This document shows positions 1 through 8,362 of a DNA stretch of 64,000 nt, one piece after another. The notes under the pieces are model-generated. The model was not told where the DNA came from. It made no database searches and saw nothing but the letters and a program-made list of their open reading frames with translations. Location: the NCBI GenBank assembly GCA_015146655.1, contig VKHL01000070.1, positions 1 through 64,000 on the forward strand, given 5' to 3'. Source of the DNA: Ochromonas danica (Eukaryota; Sar; Chrysophyceae; Chromulinales; Chromulinaceae). Position 1 is the first letter of the stretch; each line of letters starts with the position of its first letter. Position numbers and translations under genes: made by a program.

Positions 1-572
1 TGGAGAGTTGTGTTATATTGGATTATGTTGGATTGATGTATTTTTTTTGTTTTCTTGTTGTGTTGTTTTGGGGGGGGGGGGGGGTGGGGGGGGGGGGGGG
101 GGGGGGGCTAAGTGGTATTTGATTGTGAGGGGGGCTGTACTCTGTACTGAAGCAATTCGATGACGGAACCTCTTCTAACCGCACATTAGGAACCGTTGAA
201 CTTTGAAGTTGGAAAGTTCTTTTTCAGTTTTACTTCGAAGAGTTCAGTGTATTCAGAGAGTTCCAGTGGGGAAAAACTAAAATAGTACGTTGCAGTCAGT
301 GGTTTCACAATCTTCCAGATATAGACCCATCTTCCAGATATCCAGAATCTGGCTCCCCCTCTCTCTCTCTGTGGGATTGGTGGGAAGCGTGAGGGGAAGG
401 AAGAGAAGGATTGGATACTATTAGTTGAAGAAGGTTAGGAACATCCCCAACCAACCCTTTGCCACACAAACTACAAAGTCAATTATTGCCCCCTCAAGGC
501 ATTCATTCACTTTCCTCCATCACCTCATAATTAATTCCTTTCCTATCATATCATATCATATTATATCCGATC
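1..572. other. Upstream region of the DUF2828-vWA gene, with a poly-G tract
   Basis: No gene is supported here. The stretch contains a nearly pure G run at 70-107 (one T at 85) and a CT-rich run near 358-371. The 200 bases before the ATG at 573 are probably promoter and 5' UTR. The open frame at 425-637 overlaps the real start out of frame and has a chance composition. Confidence 0.6.
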
Positions 573-3413
573 ATGTCAGCCACTACCACTGCCACTGCCA
601 CCGCCTCTGCCACTGCTGTAGAGACCTCGGAAGTTAACGTGGAAATTCGTCCTGGCGAAGATGTCTCTATTGAGCGTCTCTTTGTCAATCTGGACGTGAG
701 CAATCGCACTGAGCTGGGCTTGGTGGGGTCTACTATCCAGGAGATCTACCGCACAGTGAGGGACACCACAGCGGGGAGAAGCCTTCGTGAGATCATCAAG
801 GACATTCTCGTCATCGCCTTCAAGCGTCGTAACCATAAGAAGTCTCAAGCAGATGGAGAAGGTGCGGGTGAGAAGGCTATCTTCTTAGAAGTGCTACTCG
901 CTGTCTTGGAGTACAAGAACGAGTTCCAAGACCTTATCGAAGCTGTCTTACCATTGATCCCTATCTATGGCAGCTGGAGAGACCTAGCAGTCCTAGCAGA
1001 GGAGATCTTAATTCGCCCTACCCTCAGCGGGGAGGGGGTGGGGGAGGAGGAGGTAGAAGGGGGAAAGCGGGCCTTGCACCCCATCGCCGAAGCCATTTGT
1101 CAATTGTTTGCTAAGCAATTACAAAAGGATTTCCAGCATAAAGATGAGACAACACCATCTAATGCTTGCAAGTATTGTCCTCATGAGTCCAGACATCGCG
1201 AGAAGAAGAAGCGAGAGCGGGAAGAAGGTGATGGTGAAGGAGGAGAAGGTGGAGGAGGAGGAGGGAAGAGAAGGAAGACTCACAGAGGAGGCGAAAGAGT
1301 TGTTGTCTCTGACGCAGAGAAGGAGAAGGCCAAGGCAAAGCTTGCTCAACGTCGTCGTGCTAACAGCACTCTGGCTCATCGTATTGCTGTGCTAGTGAGT
1401 CCTCAATTCCCTCCTGGGACTGCTAGCTCTACCCTATCTGCTGCTTTTCGTCATCTACGTGCTGCACTGAATCAATGCCTCACAGTCAAAGGACATCTTG
1501 TCGAGCCTCGCCTGTGCAACAAAGACCTCGAACATATCGATTTCATTCATGCTAATAAAGGCTCTCTTTCTAAGTACACCAAGGCCATCAATCGTGACGA
1601 AGCTACATCTGCTCGTTGGAAGGCATTGATGAAGAAAGATGCTCGTGCTATTCCTGACTTGGACGACCTTCTCAAAGCTGCGAATGCCTTCCTTGAAGGT
1701 GAGACAGACAGCTCTGCTCTCGATGTGTTCAAGTTGCAGTTGAAGAAAGCTGTCAAGACAGTGGGCAGTTCTCGTCAAGCTCTCTTGAAGAAAGCCAAGA
1801 AGCTATTAGAAGTTGGTGGATACTCAGCAGAGGATATTGAGGTCAAGCTTGGTTCATTGCCTTCCTTAACAATTATACTGGATACCACTGGATGTGAAGA
1901 GAGAAATCAACGACTATCTTTATGGTTAGCAGCTTATCTTCTGGGACAAGCGTTAGGACAGACGGTGATTGTAGATGGTGAAGTGGTAGATATCACTTCT
2001 CTGAGTGAAGAGAACTGGGATAGTGTGTGTCCTAGTCGACCTGCTGATCCAGAAGGAGGAAGAAATCGTCTGGAGAGAGCGTTTGAACTTGCCACGACAG
2101 TAACCAGTGCAAGTGCTGGTTCAGAGTCTTCATCTCAAGAGACCGTTGATGTCCTCTTCTTATGTCAGCGCTTCCAACTCTATGAGCAGGATGCCGACGT
2201 AGTTCATGCTTTATTAAATCGCTTCCAGACACGTGATGAATCCAATCCATCTCGCAAGACATTGCGTAGCTTCCGTGTACATCGTGTACTGCATAGTGTC
2301 TATGGCGAGGGAGAGGTGGTGACTTTCACTCCTCGTAAGACTTCTTCGTCCAAGGGCAGTGCCCCACGTGACCCACGCCAGACTACAGCTGATTTACTCT
2401 TTGTGGTGGACTTCACAGGGTCTATGGGAGCTTATATGGATGCTGTCAAAGCAAATCTACTGAGTCTTATCACTGAACTGCAAGCTTCTACTCGTTTGAA
2501 ACATGTCCGCGTTGGATTTGTTGGATATCGTGACTATAACGATGAGGGTCGTGTTGTTACGGTACCCTTTTGTGATCAAGATAATGTCCAAAGAGTACTG
2601 GATGTTATTAGAGGCCAGCATGCGTCCGGCGGAGGAGATGCACCCGAGGATCTGCTCTCAGCTTTTGTGGCAGCGGCTGAACTTGAATGGCAGTCAGATA
2701 TTCGCATTCAAGTTATCATTACAGACGCTAATGCGCATGGCCATGAACCAGGTGGTGGAGATAGCCATGCCACTGGTCGTTGCCCCGATCAGAGCCCTCC
2801 TTATCCATCTCTTGAAGAAGCTTTGACTGCATTGGCTGAACCGCTTCTGGTAGATACTCTGTTTGGCAAATTGAATACAAGCACGGAACCAACCCAGCGT
2901 GCTCTATATGAAGTCTATCAAAGTGTTTGTGGTGGCCAAGGATTTGGTACTATCTCGATGGATCAGAGTGGCGCGGATAGCTTCCGTGAGAAAGTTCTAG
3001 CAGCTGTGAGTGATGCTATCTTGGGCAGTCTGACTCAGAAAGATGTCGCTGGATTGCAAAGTGCTGATGGAGTGTCTGTCTCTGCTGTGACTGGCTCGAT
3101 GAATGCCTTCTTGAGAGAGAGCTTCTCCAAACTAGGCATCTCTCTTGCTACATCTGTTAAGGATGGAGAGCAGGAGATAGGAGAGACTGATTGGGAACGC
3201 TTAGAGCGTGAGCTACAGTTAGAAGAGTTACAGCCTGTCCGTCTCGCTCTTCAGATGCCTCTTCCACCTGGTCAAGATAGTCTTTCTCAACGAGCTGCGA
3301 ATGCTTTGTATCAAGCAGGATTGACAGTGGAAGTTCTTGAACAGAATGGTTATCCTGACCTTATCATTGACAGTTATCGCACCTTCATTCATAGCCATTT
3401 ACAAGCTCTTTAA
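573..3413 (+). CDS. DUF2828/TROVE-like protein with two von Willebrand A regions
   Basis: Single-exon gene of 946 aa. Residues about 50-330 resemble the helical-repeat half of DUF2828/TROVE proteins: a helical block ending in LIPIYGSWRDL, then a segment rich in paired helices (FRHLRAALNQCL, SLSKYTKAINRDEAT). A first Rossmann-like segment follows at about 432-470 (TIILDTTGC, D437), which looks like a vWA with a degenerate metal site. A second, intact vWA begins near 608 with the metal-binding signature VVDFTGSMG (D613, T615, S617) and continues through GDAPEDLLSAF and IITDANAH. This second vWA resembles those of Dictyostelium VWKA-type alpha-kinases, but no kinase domain is present. A lysine/arginine- and glycine-rich insert near 210-255 (KRRKTHRGG) could be a nuclear signal. 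TROVE proteins bind structured RNA; RNA binding here is inference. The ATG at 573 follows a non-coding leader and starts a Ser/Thr/Ala-rich N-terminus. Confidence 0.7.
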   Translation: MSATTTATATASATAVETSEVNVEIRPGEDVSIERLFVNLDVSNRTELGLVGSTIQEIYRTVRDTTAGRSLREIIKDILVIAFKRRNHKKSQADGEGAGEKAIFLEVLLAVLEYKNEFQDLIEAVLPLIPIYGSWRDLAVLAEEILIRPTLSGEGVGEEEVEGGKRALHPIAEAICQLFAKQLQKDFQHKDETTPSNACKYCPHESRHREKKKREREEGDGEGGEGGGGGGKRRKTHRGGERVVVSDAEKEKAKAKLAQRRRANSTLAHRIAVLVSPQFPPGTASSTLSAAFRHLRAALNQCLTVKGHLVEPRLCNKDLEHIDFIHANKGSLSKYTKAINRDEATSARWKALMKKDARAIPDLDDLLKAANAFLEGETDSSALDVFKLQLKKAVKTVGSSRQALLKKAKKLLEVGGYSAEDIEVKLGSLPSLTIILDTTGCEERNQRLSLWLAAYLLGQALGQTVIVDGEVVDITSLSEENWDSVCPSRPADPEGGRNRLERAFELATTVTSASAGSESSSQETVDVLFLCQRFQLYEQDADVVHALLNRFQTRDESNPSRKTLRSFRVHRVLHSVYGEGEVVTFTPRKTSSSKGSAPRDPRQTTADLLFVVDFTGSMGAYMDAVKANLLSLITELQASTRLKHVRVGFVGYRDYNDEGRVVTVPFCDQDNVQRVLDVIRGQHASGGGDAPEDLLSAFVAAAELEWQSDIRIQVIITDANAHGHEPGGGDSHATGRCPDQSPPYPSLEEALTALAEPLLVDTLFGKLNTSTEPTQRALYEVYQSVCGGQGFGTISMDQSGADSFREKVLAAVSDAILGSLTQKDVAGLQSADGVSVSAVTGSMNAFLRESFSKLGISLATSVKDGEQEIGETDWERLERELQLEELQPVRLALQMPLPPGQDSLSQRAANALYQAGLTVEVLEQNGYPDLIIDSYRTFIHSHLQAL

Positions 3414-4392
3414 AGAGGAGAGATGCTTGTTGTTCATTGCTGGAGTCTCTTATTCTTATTGTTGTTCTCTTGTTGCTGTTGTTATTTCCTATATCTCTCT
3501 CATATCATGCCATTGTGTGATTATTTGCTCTTCGCTTCTCTTCTCTTAGGTTGATTGTTAATTCCCTTCTATATAGTCTGCAGTAGTATAATACCTACAA
3601 TAGACTGCCCCTTAATGCTGGGATGACTGACTGCAGAATGTTAGTCGAGCTTGTTAATATTAAAGAAATTTGTCGACAATCATTCATTTATTCATTGTTG
3701 TGTTTTGATCATTAGTGGATGTGGTCTGAGGACCTATTGGTTGTATTGGTTTGAATGAAGTTGATGTTGATCTAGCAGATATTAGACTAAGTAACATCTT
3801 CCTCAAGTGTTAGCTATATCAAGTTAGCGTTCTCTATGTCAACAATATTATACAAGTAGTTATATTATACAGTAACCATCAATCTAAGAAATGTAGTCTA
3901 CAAAATTAAATTAAAATAGGAAGAAAGTGTCAAAAGAGGATAAAACTGCGATCCTCTCTCTCTCCAACAAGTCAGCGAGAACTCCTTGACAACACTAACT
4001 GCTGATAGAATCAAACGGTGAAATCAGGTGGAACTAGTACTCACTGTCTACTAATACCAAGACTAGCAACTATTAACTTCTATGGCAATGCACATGGCTG
4101 GCTGGAGGTCAACAAGGCGTGTTGACAACAAGCAACTCCAACTCTGCCCATGGCGGAAATATACAACGAGACCTTGTCTTCTACAACAATAAGAACTGCT
4201 GTAGTAACAACCATCCCAATCCAATCAGATAAATCAATAAATCAATCAATAAATCAACAGTTGTTGTTGTCGAATAACTCAAACCGCGGTGGTAGTAAAT
4301 AGAAAATCAAAAAATCAAAAGCAATTCTCTGACTGACGAAAAGCATAAGAAAGGAATGACGAATAAAACCTACAGTATGACTACCATCTAGA
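3414..4392. other. Intergenic region, convergent gene ends
   Basis: About 1 kb between the 3' ends of the DUF2828-vWA gene (+) and the following minus-strand gene. It is AT-rich and has no frame with coding character, no tRNA and no clear repeat. I see nothing in it beyond probable 3' UTRs. Confidence 0.5.
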
Positions 4393-5608
4393 TTATTGCG
4401 TATCACCATGACTGCTAGCCAATTGCAGCTGGCCATGATGATAATAGCGTCGAGTGCGAGAGGGAGAAGATGAACCACTTCTCCCACTATGCATCGCATG
4501 AACATTGTTGCCATGATGGTGGTTATTGCTTTGACTCATAGTGGAGAGACTGTCGGGAGCAGATCCTTCCATGAGATTGACAGTATGCACACTATTAGCC
4601 TGCTCCTCCTCCACCACCAGCACCTCCTCCTCCTGCTGCTGCTCCTGTTGCATCTCTTGTTCCTGTTCGAATACCATTCTCTCCTGATGCTCAGGTTGAA
4701 GCAGTTGTTGAGTTGGACGGATAGCATGGGGATAGAAGAACTCTCTCAATGACCGCCTGCTATTGGCTGCACTGTTGGTGGTGGAGTCACTGTTACCCAA
4801 TACACGCGAAGGAGGAGGAGGCTGCACGATACTCACTCCTTCCATAGCCACAAGCCAGTGGTTCTCACGCCTACCACCACTGCTACTGCTACTATGTTCA
4901 TTCCATCGAGAATGATCAGGTGCCACGGTGGCCGTGCTCCAGAGGGCACTGGAATGTTGCCCTCGCTTGGTCATGTGATGGCTATAGCTCATGGATAGTC
5001 GACTAGAGAGTCCTGACTGACCACCCCATAGCCCTGAGAGATCAAAGGATGAGTGAACAAGTGAATGAATCAGAGAGAGTAAGTGAAAGAGAGACAGAGA
5101 GTAAGTTAGAGTGAGACAGAGAGTAAGTGAAAGTGAGTGAGAGGGAGTAAGTGAAAGTGAAAGTGAAAGTGTGAGAGAGAGAGAGAGTAAGTGAAAGTGA
5201 GTGAGTGAGTGAGAGGGAGTGTGTGAGACAGAGAGTAAGTTAAAGTGTGAGTAAGTGAAAGTGAGTGAGTGAGTGAGTGAGTGAGTGAGTGAGTGAGTGA
5301 GTGAGTGAGTGAGTGAGTGAGAGAGAGAGACAGAGAGTAAGTTAGTGAGTGTTAGTGATGTCTGAGGTTTGAGATGGTGGTTGGCACTTACCTCTCAGCC
5401 ATGGGCAACAGGAGCAGTCGATGCTGACCTTGTCCTCCTCTTTCTTCTTCTCCATCTTCATCATGGTTGAGGAGGATTTCTTAGGAACCTTCTTTTCATT
5501 TCTACCAGGTGATGAAAAGGAAGAGGAAGATGTTGAAGTGGGAGATAAAGCTCCTGCTGCTATTGCTGCTGATGATTCACTCTTTGGAGAGTCAACATTC
5601 AATATCAT
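4393..5608 (-). CDS. Unrecognised two-exon low-complexity protein
   Basis: Minus strand, exon 1 5608-5392, exon 2 5033-4393, 285 aa. The donor is GAGAG|GTAAGTG and the acceptor CTCTCAG|GG. Splicing in phase 1 joins CPWLR to GLWGGQSGLSSRLS in frame and leaves an open frame to the stop. The protein is Ser-rich at the start with a basic patch (KKVPKK) and a conserved-looking core around the splice junction (WLRGLWGGQS). It continues with a Gln/Glu-rich run (EQEQEMQQEQQQEEE), His-rich and Ser/Arg-rich stretches. I do not recognise a family. The splice logic and the uninterrupted frame support a real gene; the start at 5608 is the first ATG of the open frame and an upstream exon is possible. The intron holds a GTGA-type satellite. 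Confidence 0.55.
5034..5391. repeat. GTGA/GAGTAAGT satellite in an intron
   Basis: From about 5050 to 5345 the intron is built from imperfect GAGAGTAAGTGAAAGTGAGT-type units, ending in a clean GTGA run at about 5259-5320. On the coding (minus) strand this is a CTTACTCACT/CACT repeat. Confidence 0.8.
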
Positions 5609-5625
5609 TATTATTAACTTATAAC

Positions 5626-5669
<44 letters not shown>

Positions 5670-6017
5670 AGAAGAAGAAGAAGAAGAAGAAGAATGATAG
5701 AGTAATCAGACTAAAGAAAGCAAGAGGATTTAGAAATTCAATACTACCTTTTATTTGGTCTTCTTCATCAAAAGCGATTATCCACACGCACGCCTTGTCT
5801 CCCTCTGCTCCTCCCTCAGCTTCTTCTTAAGTTAAGGTATACTGGAGGGGTCTGTCTGATGAAAAGCCGTATTTGGTGCTTTCTAAGTCCATCTTTGTGC
5901 TTGCGCTCTGGCTTTGCTGTGCTAACCCAGATTCCCAGATACCCAGAGGCAATGAACATAACCTTGCTCCAACCCCAACAACACCTCTCCTTAACTCCCA
6001 TTAAATCAGTCATTTCT
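5609..6017. repeat. Intergenic stretch with GA and GAA microsatellites
   Basis: Between two minus-strand genes. It contains a GA run at about 5632-5665 followed directly by a GAA run at about 5666-5694. The remainder, up to the Whirly-A stop codon, shows no gene and is likely 3' UTR and spacer. Confidence 0.7.
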
Positions 6018-6878
6018 TTACACAGTATCCCATCCTAACATACGAGGAAGAAAGAAACGAGCATTTGTCTTGATCACTTCCATCTCTCCCCATGTCAATG
6101 GAACACTCACTGATTGAGTGCCTTCTGTCTTGGTAGTCGATGAAACCTGTAAGAAGACTCCTATAGCACAATCACACCTTTGTCATTCATAGCAGATAGA
6201 GGTAGAGGTAGAGGTAGAGGTAGAGGTAGAGGTAGAGAGGGCAGGTTGGTTACCTTTGCCATCCTGCATAGCGGAAATACGTAATTTCTTGGTCTTCTTA
6301 CCAGCATCAGCACCTAGTAAGACAACAAAGTGTAGAGAGAGACAGAGAGGGAGATGAGTCCACCGCATCGCAATAATAGTTAACCCTGTATAGTATAGTA
6401 ACTATACTATACCTCCAGCGCCTGGGTCATGCATGAACTCCACACTCTGACTGAAGTCATGATTAGCTAATAGCTCTCCACACTCTGTGGCAGAGAGAGC
6501 AAAGGTGATCTTTCTTGACCAATCATACTCACGAGGTTGACTTCCACCAGGTGCTACTTCAAGGAAGAGACTTCCTTCTCTGTCTACTGTACGATAGCCC
6601 TTAGGAGAAGGAGGAGCGAAGGTAGCAGGGATAGGCTTGACATTGAGAGCAGACTTCCCCTTGTAGACATTATAGCGGACAGTGTTTCGGATAGAAGATG
6701 ATGACAGGAAGTCAGCAGTATTAGTATTAGTGGTAGTGGTATAGACCATACTTCTCTTCATGACTCTGAAGGAAGGAATTGTTGTTGTCTGGGTTAAAAG
6801 ATAAGCTGAAGTAAGATGAGAGAGGAAGATAAAGTGAACAAGGAAGAAGAAAGTGGTGGTAGAAGTAGAAGTCCACAT
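6018..6878 (-). CDS. Whirly-family ssDNA-binding protein, predicted plastid copy (Whirly-A)
   Basis: Minus strand, three exons: 6878-6413, 6313-6254, 6160-6018; 222 aa. The Whirly DNA-binding motif KGKSAL lies at residues 73-78. The family core follows: VDREGSLFLEVAPGG, YDWSRKITFALSATE, HDPGAGG, KKTKKLRISAMQDGKG, LTWGEMEVIKTNARFFLPRM. Whirlies bind single-stranded DNA as tetramers in organelles and nucleus, protecting organelle genomes and acting in transcription. The N-terminus has a signal peptide with hydrophobic core FFFLVHFIFLSHLTSA, then a Tyr at +1 and a Ser/Thr/Arg-rich stretch. That is the bipartite plastid-targeting pattern of red-lineage secondary plastids. The start at 6878 is chosen because it opens this signal peptide; the frame upstream has no in-frame ATG of comparable sense. 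Intron positions and phases match Whirly-B exactly (60-bp exon 2, 143-bp exon 3), so the two genes are duplicates. Intron 2 carries a GGTAGA repeat. Confidence 0.88.
6200..6237. repeat. GGTAGA hexamer repeat
   Basis: Six tandem GGTAGA units inside intron 2 of the minus-strand Whirly gene (plus-strand reading). Simple sequence, no coding role. Confidence 0.85.
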
Positions 6879-7139
6879 CTTGTTGAGAGGAAGTCTTGGG
6901 GGAAAGGAGGTCAAGGGATTGGATTGGATTGGATTGGCGACAAAGCAAGGTCCCCCACGCAACATAATAATATCATGCACTGCCGCACAATACAACAATA
7001 CCACACACGATAATAATACTTACTATCCCAACGCATCGTAACAATAAATGACGGTAATGCTGTGGTTTGTTTGTTGCTGTGCTGTTGTGAAGAAATCCCT
7101 TCTTCTTCACAATTGAAAGAAAAGAGAAAGAGAAAGAGA
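6879..7139. promoter_or_regulatory. Shared divergent promoter of the Whirly pair
   Basis: The 261 bp between the two start codons must carry the 5' UTRs and promoters of both Whirly genes. It includes GGATT tandem copies (about 6918-6936). No named element can be assigned. Confidence 0.6.
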
Positions 7140-7957
7140 ATGATTCCTGTTTTACGTAAATTCACTACCTCTACAAAGAAGTTCTCTCTTCGTTCCTTTG
7201 CCTCTGATCATCATCAGTTTGGTTCTTCTACTATTTCAGTGGATAGACCTGTGGCAGGATATTGTGTCTACAAGGGAAAAGCTGCCCTCAGTGTCAAGCC
7301 TATCCCTGCTAAGTTCGCTACCTCTCCACAGGGTTTTCGCTCTGTAGACAGGGAGGGAAGTCTCTTCCTAGAGATTGCTCCTGTGGGAAGTACCCCTCGT
7401 GAGTATGACTGGTCTCAGAAGATCACCTTCGCTCTCAATGCCACAGAGTGTGGTGACTTATTGGTGGCTCAGGACTTCTCGAAATTCTTGGAGTTCATCC
7501 ATGATCCTGGAGCTGGAGGTAAGTAGTCATGACTGTCAGTGGTGGTGGGTGAGATATTGTTGTGGTGCGGGGGATAAGGTCTTCCTCTTTATATATGTAC
7601 CTTATCCTATCCCTTGTTTCATATGAAACTCTATGATGTGTTCAGGTGCTGTGGCTGGTAAGAAGACCAAGAAACTCCGCGTCTCGGCCATGCAAGATGG
7701 CAAAGGTAATCCTCTCACTCTCACTCTCTCGTCTGACTCTTTGTGCTCTGCTATGAATGACATGATATTACTGTGACACACCTTGTCTTGATACCGGATG
7801 GCATGTAACAATAGGAGTCTTTCTTCAAGTCACATCGACTACCAAGGAAGAAGGCACTCAATCAGTGACTGTTCCATTGACATGGGGAGAGATGGAAGTG
7901 ATCAAGACAAATGCTCGTTTCTTTCTTCCTCGTATGTTAGGATGGGATAAGGTCTAA
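7140..7957 (+). CDS. Whirly-family ssDNA-binding protein, predicted mitochondrial copy (Whirly-B)
   Basis: Plus strand, three exons: 7140-7518, 7646-7705, 7815-7957; 193 aa, all junctions phase 1. The protein carries KGKAAL at residues 45-50, the exact canonical Whirly DNA-binding motif, followed by the same core as Whirly-A. Its N-terminus (MIPVLRKFTTSTKKFSLRSF) is rich in Arg, Lys, Ser and Thr without acids, as in a mitochondrial presequence, and lacks the signal peptide of the neighbour. I place the start at the ATG at 7140 because it opens this presequence; an in-frame alternative start at 7062 would add a Cys-rich stretch of non-coding character. The last 75 or so coding bases are nucleotide-identical to Whirly-A although exon 1 has diverged, which suggests gene conversion of the 3' end. 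Confidence 0.88.
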
Positions 7958-8362
7958 CCTTTAATAATAAGAAGAGGACAGCTTCATCATGTAACTGTTA
8001 AGTTAACCTATCTCTATTATTATTATTCTCATGATTATTATGATTATCTTATTTATTAGATAGTAGAAAAATATCAAATAGTATAGTATTGAGATAACTA
8101 CTGTTACCTCTATAACTTTCTAAAGACGAGAAGAGAGGAAGAGGGAAAGGTAGAATAAATTATTGTGTTGCGTGGTACGACTCCAGTAGTTGTTGTGTTG
8201 CGTGGGAGAGTAACATGTGTAGTTATTGTTGTGTTGCGTGGGTGGATGTGAGGGAAAACGGTTGGCGTGATGAGATCCTCTGCTGCTGGTGCTGTCACAG
8301 TCAAATAACAACAACAATAACAAAGAGAGAGAGAGAGTAGGACAGTCAAATAAGAAAGGACA
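7958..8362. other. Intergenic region upstream of the C2-repeat gene
   Basis: About 400 bp from the Whirly-B stop to the next start. It has a TTATTA-rich stretch, repeated TGTTGTGTTGCGTGG units (about 8161-8240) and an AACAACAATAACA run. No gene is seen. Confidence 0.55.

Noticed and set aside
7062-7139. Extended N-terminus of Whirly-B from 7062
   Set aside because: The extra 26 residues are Cys-rich and then poly-charged from a repeat-like leader; the ATG at 7140 opens a typical mitochondrial presequence.
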